Shown here: piece after piece, positions 18,660 to 28,660 of the stretch
How the letters are laid out: the number at the start of each line of letters is the position of its first letter
Numbering within the stretch: position 1 is the first letter of the stretch
NCBI GenBank assembly: GCA_024742475.1
Contig: JANSYI010000035.1
Location: forward strand, 23,628 to 87,627
Direction: 5' to 3'
Origin: a bacterium
Lineage (GTDB): Bacteria > Myxococcota_A > Polyangia > Nannocystales > Nannocystaceae
DNA length: 64,000 nt
Notes under the pieces: model-generated
Told to the model about the DNA's origin: nothing
The model's database searches: none
What the model saw: only the letters and a program-made list of their open reading frames with translations
Position numbers and translations under genes: made by a program

Positions 18660-20723
18660 ATGGGGTCTCGACAGCGCGTGCAGAGCGAGGCGCTACGGCA
18701 GGTTGCGGTACAGCTTCGCACGCCGGGACGGACGCTGAGCGAGCACTTCGCCACGCTATGCCGCGCTGGAGCGGAGTTCTTGGAGGTCTCGCGAGCGTCC
18801 GTCTGGCTCTTCAACGAAGATCGTAGCCTGCTCGGGTGCGCCAACGGGTACGAGCGCGACGGTGAGCAACATTGCTCTGGGCAGCAGCTGCTTGCGGAAC
18901 ACTATCCCCGCTACTTCAGCGCGTGCTCGGACCTACAGGCGCTCGCTGTCCGGGATGTACACGCCGACCCTCGGGTCGCCGAGCTCTGTACCTACTTCAC
19001 CGAGGCGGGCATTCGGTCGATGTTGGATGCTCCCATCTACGTGGGGTCGGCCGCGCTCGGCGTGGTTTGCCACGAGGACACGTCGCGAGCGCGCGACTGG
19101 ACGCCCGAAGAGCAGGCGTTTGCCGCCTGGCTGGCGCAGCTGGCCGCCAACGTCATCGCAGCGGACCGCTGGAGGGCGCGTGAGGAAGAACTGCGTCGCA
19201 GCGAGGCTCTGTACCGATCGATCGTCGAGGACTTTACCGACGTGGTGGTCCGAATCGACCGAGAAGGTCGGATCGTCGAGGTCAACCCAATGGCAACCGA
19301 GCTCCGCGGCTCGGATCCCGTCGAGATGCAGGGGCGCACCGTCTTCGAGATTACGCCGCCCGAGGAACACCACGTGTTCCTCGACGCCGTCCGTCAAGCC
19401 ACCCCCCAGTCTCCCGTGGTGCACTACACACACCATGCACTCGGGGTCGGTGGAGAGCGAATGCTCTTCGACTGGACTTCGAGGGTCTTCTTCGACGAGC
19501 ACGGTCAACCCACCGACTGCCGATCGATCGGGCGCGATGTCACCGAGCAGCGCCGCAGGGAAGCCAAGCTACGAGAGGCCGAGCGGTTGCAGGCGCTTGC
19601 CGTCTTCTCCGGAGGCATCGCGCACGATCTCAACAACCTGCTGACCCCGGTGTTGGTCTTCACGGACGCCGCGATCTCGAGCTTGCCCAGCGACCGCGCA
19701 GAGGTCGACGACCTGAAGGAAGTCTCCAAGGCGGCGATGCGCGCTCGGTCGCTCGTTCGACAGGTACTGCTCTTTTCTCGCCCCTCCGAGGGCGTCGAGC
19801 GGACCACCATGGACCCCACTCCGTACGTGTCCGAGGCATCGGCCCTCGTTCGCGCGAGCGCACCTTCGTCCGTCGAGTTCGACACGACCCTTCCCCAGGA
19901 ACGTGCGGCGATACGTGCTGACCCCTCCGACCTGTTTCAGATCGTGTCCAACCTGTGCACCAACGCCGTGCAGGCGATGCCCACGGGTGGTCACTTGCGC
20001 GTCACGGCGAGCCTCGAGCCCGAGACCTACAGGATCGAGGTTGCGGACACCGGAGCCGGCATCCCCCGCGAGGTCGCTGACAGCATCTTCGACCCGTTCT
20101 TCACGACCAAACCGGTCGGAGAGGGTACCGGGCTCGGGCTGTCGGTCATTCGCAGCATCGTCGAACAGCTGGGCGGAACGATCACCTTCGAGAGCAAACC
20201 CGGGCAGGGGACGACCTTCGTCGTCAGGCTCCCACTCACCCGCGCCCCGGACGAGCGACCCGAGAACCCAAGCGATACGCGTCAACGCTCCGCGGGGAGC
20301 GAACACCTCCTGGTGGTGGACGACGAGCCGCACGTGCTTCATTCCGTCTGCGGCGGCCTCCGAGCGCTGGGATACGAGGTCACCCCCGAGCAGTCCGCCC
20401 TGGATGCCATGGCTCGACTCGAGCGAAACGAGACGTTCGACCTCGTCTTGACCGACGACACGATGCCGGCCGTGAGCGGACTCGAGCTGGCGCGTTCGAT
20501 GCGTGAGCGGAACATCGACGTCCCCATCATCTTGATGTCGGGGGCTGCACCGCCAGACGAGTCCGTCGATGTCTCGGTCTCTGCCGTGCTGACCAAGCCG
20601 TTTCGCCTCTCGGAGCTGGCCACGAACGTGCGTGCCGCTCTGGACGCCGCGACGGGAGTCCCTGCCCCTCGATCGGAAGACGCGGACGCGGAACGGCCCA
20701 CCTCGCGCCCCACTGCGGAATGA
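18660..20723 (+). CDS. GAF-PAS hybrid sensor histidine kinase
   Basis: A 687-residue cytoplasmic kinase. A GAF domain (about 10-165) is followed by a PAS domain (about 180-300), then the phosphoacceptor motif GGIAHDLNN (His322). The ATPase domain has NLCTNAVQAMPTGG, DTGAGIP and PFFTTKP...GTGLGLS. A C-terminal receiver has Asp599 in LTDDTMP. The ATG at 18660 is preferred; the frame is open further upstream to 18588, but that start would add an uncharacteristic leader. No adjacent response regulator or output gene is visible, so its own receiver probably relays to a distant partner. There are no transmembrane helices, so it senses an internal signal. Confidence 0.92.
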   Translation: MGSRQRVQSEALRQVAVQLRTPGRTLSEHFATLCRAGAEFLEVSRASVWLFNEDRSLLGCANGYERDGEQHCSGQQLLAEHYPRYFSACSDLQALAVRDVHADPRVAELCTYFTEAGIRSMLDAPIYVGSAALGVVCHEDTSRARDWTPEEQAFAAWLAQLAANVIAADRWRAREEELRRSEALYRSIVEDFTDVVVRIDREGRIVEVNPMATELRGSDPVEMQGRTVFEITPPEEHHVFLDAVRQATPQSPVVHYTHHALGVGGERMLFDWTSRVFFDEHGQPTDCRSIGRDVTEQRRREAKLREAERLQALAVFSGGIAHDLNNLLTPVLVFTDAAISSLPSDRAEVDDLKEVSKAAMRARSLVRQVLLFSRPSEGVERTTMDPTPYVSEASALVRASAPSSVEFDTTLPQERAAIRADPSDLFQIVSNLCTNAVQAMPTGGHLRVTASLEPETYRIEVADTGAGIPREVADSIFDPFFTTKPVGEGTGLGLSVIRSIVEQLGGTITFESKPGQGTTFVVRLPLTRAPDERPENPSDTRQRSAGSEHLLVVDDEPHVLHSVCGGLRALGYEVTPEQSALDAMARLERNETFDLVLTDDTMPAVSGLELARSMRERNIDVPIILMSGAAPPDESVDVSVSAVLTKPFRLSELATNVRAALDAATGVPAPRSEDADAERPTSRPTAE

Positions 20724-20851
20724 GGCCGGCACCGCCTCCCAATGGTCTCTGGTCGTCGAACAATGGGGCGTCCATGTCCTGCTCGTGAGCAGGTGCAATG
20801 AAAAAGCATCGCCCCGGTGATCCAACGCGGGTCGAGCGGGGCTCCGTGGTC

Positions 20852-21703
20852 ATGCCGACCTTGCGCACTGCCACCCTCCTTGGCCTGCTCCTCGTCCCCT
20901 GCGCGTGCGGAGACGACGATTCAGGCCCGATGCAGGCCTCTTCGTCCTCCACCGGCGAGGCGCTGCCCACGACGACGTCGACGACGACGACCGACACGCC
21001 CACGGGAGAGAGCAGCTCGAGCGAGGGCGGCGATACGTCGAGCACAGCCGGCTCCTCGAGCTCGAGCGAGTCCGGGGGCTCCGAGTCGACGGGCTCACCA
21101 GACCCGGCACTCTGCGACCCCATCGCCCAGGACTGCGTCGATCCCGAGGCCGCGAAATGCGGGCTGCGGTGGAACGATGGTGACCCGATCGCTGCCTGCG
21201 AGCCGATCTTGGGCGAGGGTGCGCTGGGTGAGGCGTGTGCTCTGCCAGGGGGGATCCTTGGCGAGGACGACTGCGCTCCGGGGCTGTTCTGCTCCAACTT
21301 TGGCGTGGCGGAAGGTCGCGTGTGCCGTTCGATCTGCTCCGAAGGCACCTGCGACGCCGGGGAGGCATGCGTGGACTTCTTCAACTGGGACTATGGGGTC
21401 TGCTCTCCCACGTGCGCGATTGCGGGAGACGACTGTCCCGAGGGAACCGGCTGCCAGCCGATCGCCTCGCGAGACGAGCCAGGCTCGGCAACCATCTGCA
21501 CGCCGACGGGGCCGGCCCAGCTAGGCGAGGAATGCAACGGGCTTTCGAGATGCGAAGAAGGCCTGATGTGCGTTGCTCAGCTCGCCGGCCCGGTGACGTG
21601 CGAGCAGTTCTGCGAGATCGAGGGCGAGCTGACCTGCCCCGACGGCGTGCAGTGCTTGCCGCTATTGGACACGCCCGGCTGGGGTTTCTGCAATCCCAGC
21701 TGA
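20852..21703 (+). CDS. Cys-rich lipoprotein with Ser/Thr linker
   Basis: A 283-residue protein starting at the ATG at 20852, which places the signal peptide correctly; a GTG six bases earlier is possible. The lipobox ends VPCAC. A long low-complexity Ser/Thr/Glu/Gly linker (about 25-90) leads to a Cys-rich region with some 20 cysteines in repeated patterns such as GEACxx and CxxGLxC, resembling small disulfide-rich modules. It is likely an outer-membrane surface protein. No enzyme signature. Its 3' end overlaps the convergent gene at 21662 by 42 bases. Confidence 0.85.
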   Translation: MPTLRTATLLGLLLVPCACGDDDSGPMQASSSSTGEALPTTTSTTTTDTPTGESSSSEGGDTSSTAGSSSSSESGGSESTGSPDPALCDPIAQDCVDPEAAKCGLRWNDGDPIAACEPILGEGALGEACALPGGILGEDDCAPGLFCSNFGVAEGRVCRSICSEGTCDAGEACVDFFNWDYGVCSPTCAIAGDDCPEGTGCQPIASRDEPGSATICTPTGPAQLGEECNGLSRCEEGLMCVAQLAGPVTCEQFCEIEGELTCPDGVQCLPLLDTPGWGFCNPS

Positions 21704-22240
21704 TCGTGCGTTGGCTGGGAGAATCTCGCCGCAGATGCGACGTGCCGCGATCACGCGGGCCATCGCGCGGCGGAGGATCACCGAGGCCTGCCGCCGGTCG
21801 AGTGCCTCGGTGCCGTCGACCTCGGTGAGAACGCGGTGCAGGTCTTCGAGCGCAGCGTCGAGCTCACCGTCGAGCGCCAGCTGGGCGGGAAGCTCGGGGT
21901 CGGTGTCCAGCAAGGTGGGCTCGATCAACCCGAGGTCCGCGAGCCGATGCAGGCAGCGCTCGATCCTCTGCGAGCTCTCGCCGAAGACGGCCAAGGCTTC
22001 GCCCAGCTGGCTCGCCGTGAGTCGACGCCGGCGGAGCTCATGAAGATAGGCGCCATCCACGGGCTCGAGGCCGTGGCTATACGCCCACTGGGCGCGCTCG
22101 CTGTTGAGTCGGTCCCAGCTGCCGTCGAGCTGGGTGACGAAGGCTCTTCCGGGGCACATCGCCTCGATGGCGTAGCCGCGAGGGGAGAGCGTGAAGCGTT
22201 GTACAGACGTGTTGAAAGCGTAGGCGTGGGCGTGTTGCAT
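21662..22240 (-). CDS. Hypothetical protein, mostly alpha-helical
   Basis: A 192-residue soluble protein starting at the ATG at 22240 (MQHAHAYAFN). Codon use is typical of the neighbourhood. The middle has a possible helix-turn-helix-like segment (LTASQLGEALAVFGESSQRIERCLHRLADLGLIEP), reminiscent of winged-helix regulators. That is weak evidence and I do not assign a function. The 3' end overlaps the convergent lipoprotein gene by 42 bases. The frame is open upstream to 22336, but the extension is Arg/Ala-rich and unlikely. Confidence 0.65.
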   Translation of the reverse strand: MQHAHAYAFNTSVQRFTLSPRGYAIEAMCPGRAFVTQLDGSWDRLNSERAQWAYSHGLEPVDGAYLHELRRRRLTASQLGEALAVFGESSQRIERCLHRLADLGLIEPTLLDTDPELPAQLALDGELDAALEDLHRVLTEVDGTEALDRRQASVILRRAMARVIAARRICGEILPANARSAGIAETPAGRVQ

Positions 22241-22419
22241 GGGGGCTCGCGCAGCCGAGGCACGAGCCGCAGATGCTTGGTGGCGATGGCCTCTGAGGCC
22301 AGCCCCACAACGTAGCACGGCGCTTCCGAATGACAAGCACTGCGGTCGCCCCGACGACGTCCCGCCGCGGACAACGCCGGGCTCGCTTCATGGAGAGCGC
22401 CTGCGGGTTCTCGAAGGTG

Positions 22420-24273
22420 TCAGCCTGGCGTGAATGTAAACGGGTAGTTGACCACGACGATGCCATCACCGGCGGGTTCGGGAAACGTCCAGCGCTTTGC
22501 GACCTTGACCAAGCACTCGCCGACGTCCTCGTTGCCGAGCGTGTTCGACTTGACCTTGGCGCTTGCGACACGGCCGGAGGTTCCGATCACGAAGCTGAGC
22601 ATGATCTTGCCCTCGAGATCGGGCTCCTTCGACAGCGCGTTGTTGTAGCAGTGACGAACCTCGCTGATGTGCAGTCGGACGATGCGCCGGATCGTGTCCT
22701 TGGGGAGTGACCCCTTGACCGTGGGCTTGGATTGTCTGACGCGGGGGCGCTTCTTGCCGCTCGAGCCCGTGCCACCGCCACCGCCACCGCCGCCCCAGTC
22801 CGCGCCGCCGAGTGAACCGAAGTCGTCGCCCGCCCCGAGAAGCCCGCCGACGCCATCGCCGAGTTCCCCACCCGCGAGTCCGCCCCACACGTCCTCATCG
22901 CCCAACCCCGCCCCGATCCCGATCAACCCCTCCTCGGGTTCGATCTTCGCCATCAGACCGAGGAGTCCGGCCTTGGCCGCGAGCCGCCGATGATCGGTTC
23001 CCGTCTGCACCTGGATCTGCTCGAACCAGCACCGCGTAGGATCGTCGCTGCATCGCTCGCCCCGCAATCGATGCAAAGCGTTCAGCAGGACGCCTGCCGA
23101 CACATCGTGATCCGGACGGACGACGACTGCGGTGGGCGCATCGCCGCTCCCCGCACGCTCCTCAGCCCTTGCTGCGAGCAGCTCGAAGTCGTAGGGAGTC
23201 TGCGCGCCGTCGCCGATGCGTTGCTTTGCTCCGCCGCTGGGCGGGGTCAGTTCGAACCCCTTGGCATCGATCTCGAGCGCTGGCGTCCCCAGACTGCGGT
23301 GCTCCGTCGTCTCGAAGGCGATCAGGCCGAACGCCAGCGGCTCGGTCTGAGCCACGATGCCAGCGCTCGGGCCCGCCTCGCGCATCATCGCGTCGACACG
23401 AAGCAGGGTCGCGATGGGGATCCGCTCGTCGACCACCAGCACCATCGGGGTTTCCTCATCTTGGGGGCTGGCCTCCAGCTCGGCCAGGAGCGCGTCGCGA
23501 AGCGTCTTGGTCGCATCCTCGCCGGCTTCCCCCTCCGGAAGCGCACCCTTGGCGAGCTCGAGCACGGACGCCCCGGCGACCCGAACCTCCTCGGGCGTGA
23601 CCGCGACCTCGATCGCGTGAAGGGGAACTGGGGGCAACGTGCCGCCCAACACCGGGATCCGCTGGCCTGGGGATCCCCAGACCGCGCGAGCACGCAGCCA
23701 CATCGCGTCCGCGATCGGCTTGGCGTCACGCTCGGGCACGCCTTGCTCCCGCAGCCAATGCAGCGCGACGAACGGCATGCCCGAGGTCGCCCCCGATCGC
23801 AGCCAGGCCTCGCGATCGGCCAGTCCCAGACGGCCGAATCCGCAGCGGTCGAACATCGCCGGCGCCCGCTTGGGGGGCGGTAGCTCGACCAAAGCGCGCG
23901 TGACCTCGTCGCCGTGTTCGCAGATCGACGCCAGCATCGCGATCTCGCTGCGGGCAGCCTTGGCCGCCAACGCTTCGTCACCGCGGGCCGTCGCGGTCGA
24001 CACGAAGAACGCGTCGAAAGCCTCGGGCAGGTCGCACGACTCGGGCAAGCCCGTGGCAACGAGCGTACGACGAGCCCGGGGTCCTGCCGACTCCAGTGAG
24101 CGCGCGAGCGTGGCCACGCCGTCGAGCCGGCACGCCGAGGGACGCACGGCCGCAGACGCGGACCGCGTGCCTTCCCTCGGCCCTTCTGTGGCCTTGTCCG
24201 CGGAGTCGGACGTTGCGGCCCCACAGCCAACGACGAACAACGATGCGACGAGGAGATGCCCGAGACGACCCAC
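22420..24273 (-). CDS. Lipoprotein with AgmX/PglI C-terminal (TonB-like) domain
   Basis: A 617-residue protein with a GTG start. The signal peptide ends in FVVGC, so it is probably lipidated. The central ~400 residues are Ala/Glu-rich, with segments resembling periplasmic biopolymer-transport proteins (VVVRPDHDVSAGVLLNALHRL). A Gly-rich hinge (about 490-515) leads to the C-terminal ~100-residue AgmX/PglI-type domain: RRIVRLHISEVRHCYNNAL, then GKIMLSFVIGTSGRV, and the ending WTFPEPAGDGIVVVNYPF. In myxobacteria this domain occurs in proteins linked to gliding motility and envelope energy transduction. Here it is carried by a lipoprotein rather than a TonB-like membrane-anchored protein. No ExbB/ExbD genes are adjacent. 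Confidence 0.88.
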   Translation of the reverse strand: MGRLGHLLVASLFVVGCGAATSDSADKATEGPREGTRSASAAVRPSACRLDGVATLARSLESAGPRARRTLVATGLPESCDLPEAFDAFFVSTATARGDEALAAKAARSEIAMLASICEHGDEVTRALVELPPPKRAPAMFDRCGFGRLGLADREAWLRSGATSGMPFVALHWLREQGVPERDAKPIADAMWLRARAVWGSPGQRIPVLGGTLPPVPLHAIEVAVTPEEVRVAGASVLELAKGALPEGEAGEDATKTLRDALLAELEASPQDEETPMVLVVDERIPIATLLRVDAMMREAGPSAGIVAQTEPLAFGLIAFETTEHRSLGTPALEIDAKGFELTPPSGGAKQRIGDGAQTPYDFELLAARAEERAGSGDAPTAVVVRPDHDVSAGVLLNALHRLRGERCSDDPTRCWFEQIQVQTGTDHRRLAAKAGLLGLMAKIEPEEGLIGIGAGLGDEDVWGGLAGGELGDGVGGLLGAGDDFGSLGGADWGGGGGGGGTGSSGKKRPRVRQSKPTVKGSLPKDTIRRIVRLHISEVRHCYNNALSKEPDLEGKIMLSFVIGTSGRVASAKVKSNTLGNEDVGECLVKVAKRWTFPEPAGDGIVVVNYPFTFTPG

Positions 24274-24344
24274 GGGCCTCAGTATAGGGGGCTGCGAGGC
24301 GTCCCAACTGGACGGGTGCCGACGGCAGAACTCCCGCGAGCCGC

Positions 24345-25574
24345 TCAGGGCTCTTGCCTACAGCCGATTCGCGACGTCGCGACGACGATGTCGTCGTAGT
24401 AGATCGTCTGCTCTTCGGAGGGCATGAGCCCCTGGTCCAGAAGGTACTGCCGTTTGTTCTCGTAGGTGTCTCGCTGGTAGTAGGAGTCGAGGAAGACGCC
24501 CTTGAACCCGACCTGGTCCGAGGTCCGGAAGTTGAAGCCTTCGAACGGTGCCGGGTCGGTGCATGCGGAGAACTCGCATCCGTCCTCGTGAAAGGTGGCG
24601 CGCAGCCACGTGCCGATCGGGTTGCCCTCTCGATAGTCGCCGACGAGCTCGTCGTTGACGTAGAAGGCGAGCGCGCCATCGTACTCACCGACCGTGTTCG
24701 TCTTGGCGTGAATCTCGATGCAGGCCCACTCGCCGATCGGAAGCGGTTCTTGGTCGTTGGGCTGGAACACGTTGCCGTAGTAGTAGGTCGTGCCTTGGTC
24801 TCCGTCGCAGCCGGGCGTGGCGGAGCCGTCGTTGCAACGGCCCGACCGCATCTCGTGCCAGTACGTGTAGAAGTTGAGAACGTCGGCGTTGTTGACGTCG
24901 AGGTCGAACCAGAACCCCTGGTCCCCGCCCGGCACCGTGTTTGCGAGCCCGGAGCTGTTCCACTCGTCATTGCCCGCAGCCACGCGTACCCAGTGATGGG
25001 GCTTGGGCGCGACATGAGGGAACTGCACGTGAAACCGCCAGTAGACCTCCTCGACTTGATCGAACGCAAAGCGCGGTGAAGCCGAGATGTACTGGTTCTC
25101 GTCCAGGTGCGCTCGGGTCACCCGCGACTGCAAGAACGCCTCGCCCGCGTTGGCCAAGCCGGCGTCCTGGAGAACGGAGAGGTAGGTCGTGTCCGCGTCG
25201 GGCGAGTCCCAACGGCCCCACCCCGACTCGAAGTCGTCGTGAAACAGCACCGCAGGGTCCGACCCGATGCCGACGTCGCCCGGGTACTTCTCGGCCAGCG
25301 TCTCCGGCTCACCGGCCGTTCCCCCAGGTTCCCCGGTGGTTTCGCTGCCTCCACTCGAACCCTCACCCGACTCGGATCCGGGGCCGGTCGGGCCACCACC
25401 GGACGCACTTCCAGGACCCCCGCTCGCGCTCGCGCCCGGCCCCGCGTCGGCTTCCGAGCCGCCGCTCGCTGCCCCAGTGCTCCCGCTCGAGCTGCCCCCC
25501 TCGACCCCAGCGTCAGAGCACCCCCCGACCATCGCGAGGAACAGCAACGCACCGACCAAAGTCTCCCGCTTCAC
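24345..25574 (-). CDS. Lipoprotein, polysaccharide-lyase or lectin-like fold
   Basis: A 409-residue protein. The lipobox is MVGGC (Cys19), followed by a ~75-residue Gly/Ser/Glu linker. The mature domain begins near SDPAVLFHDDFESGWGRWD, a pattern typical of concanavalin A-like jelly-roll proteins. It then has YWRFHVQFPH, WIEIHAK-like segments (ACIEIHAKTNT) and a C-terminal YYDDIVVATSRIG, as in polysaccharide lyase 14-like and laminarinase-like lectin domains. It may bind or cleave a polysaccharide at the cell surface; no catalytic residues can be assigned confidently. It is divergent from the kinase gene at 25722, with 147 bases between them for both promoters. Confidence 0.82.
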   Translation of the reverse strand: MKRETLVGALLFLAMVGGCSDAGVEGGSSSGSTGAASGGSEADAGPGASASGGPGSASGGGPTGPGSESGEGSSGGSETTGEPGGTAGEPETLAEKYPGDVGIGSDPAVLFHDDFESGWGRWDSPDADTTYLSVLQDAGLANAGEAFLQSRVTRAHLDENQYISASPRFAFDQVEEVYWRFHVQFPHVAPKPHHWVRVAAGNDEWNSSGLANTVPGGDQGFWFDLDVNNADVLNFYTYWHEMRSGRCNDGSATPGCDGDQGTTYYYGNVFQPNDQEPLPIGEWACIEIHAKTNTVGEYDGALAFYVNDELVGDYREGNPIGTWLRATFHEDGCEFSACTDPAPFEGFNFRTSDQVGFKGVFLDSYYQRDTYENKRQYLLDQGLMPSEEQTIYYDDIVVATSRIGCRQEP

Positions 25575-25721
25575 GAATCGACGTTAACACGGCCCAAGCG
25601 TCCGAAAACGATCTGCGCAGCCGCGGTAAGCCTCGGCGGGCGACGGCTGCGGCGGAACCCGAGACACTGCGCCTTCGGGGACTGGACGGGTCACCTCCGG
25701 GCGTGGGACCGTGCGCATTGG

Positions 25722-28640
25722 ATGGGTTTGGATGACAGCGGGGACGGAGCGCCCACCCCAGAGCCGTCCGACCCGCAGAGCGCCGTTCGCAAGCACGTTC
25801 ACGCCGCGCTGTTCGGCGGGGACGCCCCTCGCGATGTCGACCGCAACGGGGTGCCCACGCAGGTCGGTCGCTTCCGAACCACCCGAGTGCTTGGCACCGG
25901 TGGCATGGGCACGGTGCTCGCAGGGTTCGACGACGAGCTCGAGCGGCCGGTCGCGGTCAAGCTGCTGCATCGGGAGATCGGCATTCGCCACGCCGAACGG
26001 CTGCGACGCGAAGCCAAGGCGTTGGCCAAGCTCTCGCACCCCAACGTGGTCACGGTCTACGAGGTTGGGCACTGGCAAGACCGGCTGTTCATCGCGATGG
26101 AGCAGGTGCAAGGCGTCACGCTCGGCGCGTGGGTAGCCGAGCGCGAACGCAGCGTGGACGAGCTCCTCGACATGTTCCTGCGCACCGGTGCCGGCCTCGT
26201 CGCTGCGCATGGCCGCGACCTCGTGCACCGCGACTTCAAACCCGACAACGTCATCGTCGGTACGGATGGTCGCCCTCGCATCCTCGACTTCGGCCTGGTC
26301 CAGACGCTCGAAGAGGAGCAGGAGGACGGGCTGCACGCTCCCGCCGCGGGTGCGGGGTCCGATGCGGACCCCACGGCGGATACGGTCGCGGGCATCACCC
26401 CGGCCGCAGGCTCGCTCACCGAGACCGGCACCGTGCTGGGGACGCCAGCGTACATGCCCGCAGAGCAGCTCGCGGGCAAGAAGACGACCGCAGCGAGCGA
26501 CCAGTTCGCCTTCTGCGTTGCGCTGTGGGAGGCCCTCTACGGCGCGAGGCCGTTCGCCGGACGCACGGTCGGCCAGCTCGCGGCGAGCGTGACGCAGGGA
26601 AAGCTCGTGGCGCCCAAGCACCCGCGAGGCTCGGGTCGCCTGCGCCGAGCGCTCGAGCGCGGCCTCTGCCCCGATCCCGCCGCGCGCTGGCCCGCGATGC
26701 AGCCCCTGCTCGACGAGCTGTCCGACCTGCGCACCGTCGGCACCCGAAGGCGCCGGTCTGCCGTGCTGGGGGCCGCCGTCGCGGTCGCCCTGGGCGGCGC
26801 TACGTGGGGCTTTACGCGGCCGCAGGCCTCGAACGACCCGGGGTGTCGTCCGGCTCAGGAGCGTCTCAAGCCGGTCTGGACCGAGGGCATCAAGGAGCGG
26901 ATGAGGCTGCGCTACATGCATTCCGAACCCCGTGCGCAGGAGTTCTTTCGAACCGAGATGCCGCTGCTCGACGACTGGGCGCAGACGTGGGCGACGATCT
27001 ACACCGAGGCGTGCGAAGGCGACGAAGCGGAGCGCGACCCCTCGATGTTCGAGAAGCGAATGACGTGCCTCGACGTTCGGCTGCTCGAGCTGCAGGTCCG
27101 CACGATCGGTGTCGCCGAACTCTCGCCTGAGGTCGCCGCGGCGGCCGCGTCGGGGGACTACATGCCGTTCTACTTCCCCGGCGACTGCCAGAACGACGCG
27201 CTCGTCGCCGCGACGACGCCCCTGCCCGACGCCCAGAGAGCGACCTTGTTCGACAACCTGCTGCAGCTGCGGATCATGGAGCAGCGCGGCAAGGCGGCGT
27301 ACTTCGGAGAGCCTGGCATCGCGTACGAGCCAACGGTCGCCAAGGGCAACGAGCTCATCGAGAAGGTCTACGCCACCGACTACCTCCCGGCCAAAGCGGA
27401 CTTCCTGGCGCGGCGGGGCAACGGCGACTTCATGGCTGGCCTCGTTCCGTTGGAGAAGGGCCTGGAGATGCTGTACGAAGGTGCGCGCGTCGCCGAGAAG
27501 ACCGGAAGCGACCAGACGTTCGTCCTCGCGAACCTCTGGGCGCTGCGCTCCCTGAAGACCGCCGGACGATCGGACTACGCCACGCCCGAGGTGCTCGCCC
27601 AGCTGCCCCGGTGGGAGTCCGCGCTCGAGCGCAGCGGGTGGCCGATCTACGGCACCACCGAGTTTCGCGCGTGGCAGGCCGTCGTGCTCGCCTCGACGGG
27701 AGACCTTCAAGGCGCCCGCCTCGCCGCCGCGCAGTCCATCACCTTCGCCCGCGAGCGTTTCGGCCCCGAGCACCCGTTCTATCGACGTACGCTCAGCACC
27801 ACCGCCTACTATCTGTTGGGCACCCCGCTTCACGACGAGGCCGAGCGCTACCTGCAAACGACCATCGACAGCATCGAAGCTGCGGAAGGCACGACCGCCT
27901 ACAATCTGCTCCTGCCGCTGGGCATTCAGACCGAGGTCATGATCAACACCGAACGCTTCGATGAGGCGCTCGTGTCGGGGCGGCGCGTCCTCGAGATCGC
28001 GACCCTGCACCATGGAGACGTGGGCAGCCACGTGTCACAGGCCCGCGCCGCCCTGGCGCGCGTGCACGCGGCACGGGGAGAGTTCGAGAAGGTCGAAGCC
28101 TTGCTCGCCGAGCTCTGGAGCACCCTCGAACACGACGTGGGCTCCTTCATCGCCGTCCCCGCCGAGCTACACGCCAACTACGCGGCGGCACGTGGCGTGC
28201 CCGACCCCAAGGCGCTCGAGAGGCTGAAGCCGGTCGAGTCCCACTCGCCCTTCACCAAGATGATCATCGCTGCGGTCACTCCTCTGCTCGACGATCAGCC
28301 GACCGAACAGGCCCTCGAAGCCATCGACGAGGCCATGAAGATCGACCCATCTCCGCAAGCCGTCGCGCTGGCCAAGCTCGTCCGCGGGCACGTGCTCGAG
28401 CGCGCCGGCCGGCTACGCGAGGCCGCCGCCGCGTTCGGCGAGTCGGCCAGCTGCGACTGCACGGCCATCAACGGCGCAATGGTCCTCTACGCGGCCACGC
28501 TGGGCCAGGTGCGCACGCTCAGGGCGCTCGGCGATCCCTCCGCCGAGCCCATCGCCCAGGCCTTCGCTGAGCGCCTCGCACGGACGTCATCGAGCCGCGC
28601 GTTCATCGAGCGGCTCGACGCGACCAAGCCTGTGGAATGA
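25722..28640 (+). CDS. Transmembrane Ser/Thr protein kinase with TPR-like tail
   Basis: A 972-residue protein starting at the ATG at 25722; upstream in-frame sequence is antisense to the divergent lipoprotein. Kinase domain about 50-320: Gly loop GTGGMGTV, Lys80 in AVKLL, catalytic HRDFKPDN (His169-Asp171), DFG at 189-191, and GTPAYMPAEQ before the activation segment end. A transmembrane helix lies at about 346-364, followed by a ~600-residue extracytoplasmic tail that is helical and TPR-like (e.g. AAAQSITFARERFGPEHP...). This is the common myxobacterial kinase layout. Catalytic residues are intact. The target is unknown. Confidence 0.93.
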   Translation: MGLDDSGDGAPTPEPSDPQSAVRKHVHAALFGGDAPRDVDRNGVPTQVGRFRTTRVLGTGGMGTVLAGFDDELERPVAVKLLHREIGIRHAERLRREAKALAKLSHPNVVTVYEVGHWQDRLFIAMEQVQGVTLGAWVAERERSVDELLDMFLRTGAGLVAAHGRDLVHRDFKPDNVIVGTDGRPRILDFGLVQTLEEEQEDGLHAPAAGAGSDADPTADTVAGITPAAGSLTETGTVLGTPAYMPAEQLAGKKTTAASDQFAFCVALWEALYGARPFAGRTVGQLAASVTQGKLVAPKHPRGSGRLRRALERGLCPDPAARWPAMQPLLDELSDLRTVGTRRRRSAVLGAAVAVALGGATWGFTRPQASNDPGCRPAQERLKPVWTEGIKERMRLRYMHSEPRAQEFFRTEMPLLDDWAQTWATIYTEACEGDEAERDPSMFEKRMTCLDVRLLELQVRTIGVAELSPEVAAAAASGDYMPFYFPGDCQNDALVAATTPLPDAQRATLFDNLLQLRIMEQRGKAAYFGEPGIAYEPTVAKGNELIEKVYATDYLPAKADFLARRGNGDFMAGLVPLEKGLEMLYEGARVAEKTGSDQTFVLANLWALRSLKTAGRSDYATPEVLAQLPRWESALERSGWPIYGTTEFRAWQAVVLASTGDLQGARLAAAQSITFARERFGPEHPFYRRTLSTTAYYLLGTPLHDEAERYLQTTIDSIEAAEGTTAYNLLLPLGIQTEVMINTERFDEALVSGRRVLEIATLHHGDVGSHVSQARAALARVHAARGEFEKVEALLAELWSTLEHDVGSFIAVPAELHANYAAARGVPDPKALERLKPVESHSPFTKMIIAAVTPLLDDQPTEQALEAIDEAMKIDPSPQAVALAKLVRGHVLERAGRLREAAAAFGESASCDCTAINGAMVLYAATLGQVRTLRALGDPSAEPIAQAFAERLARTSSSRAFIERLDATKPVE

Positions 28641-28660
28641 GCGACGGCGTCAGGAGTCCC

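Noticed and set aside
25584..28031. 815-codon minus-strand open frame
   Set aside because: Antisense to the Ser/Thr kinase, which has every catalytic motif intact.
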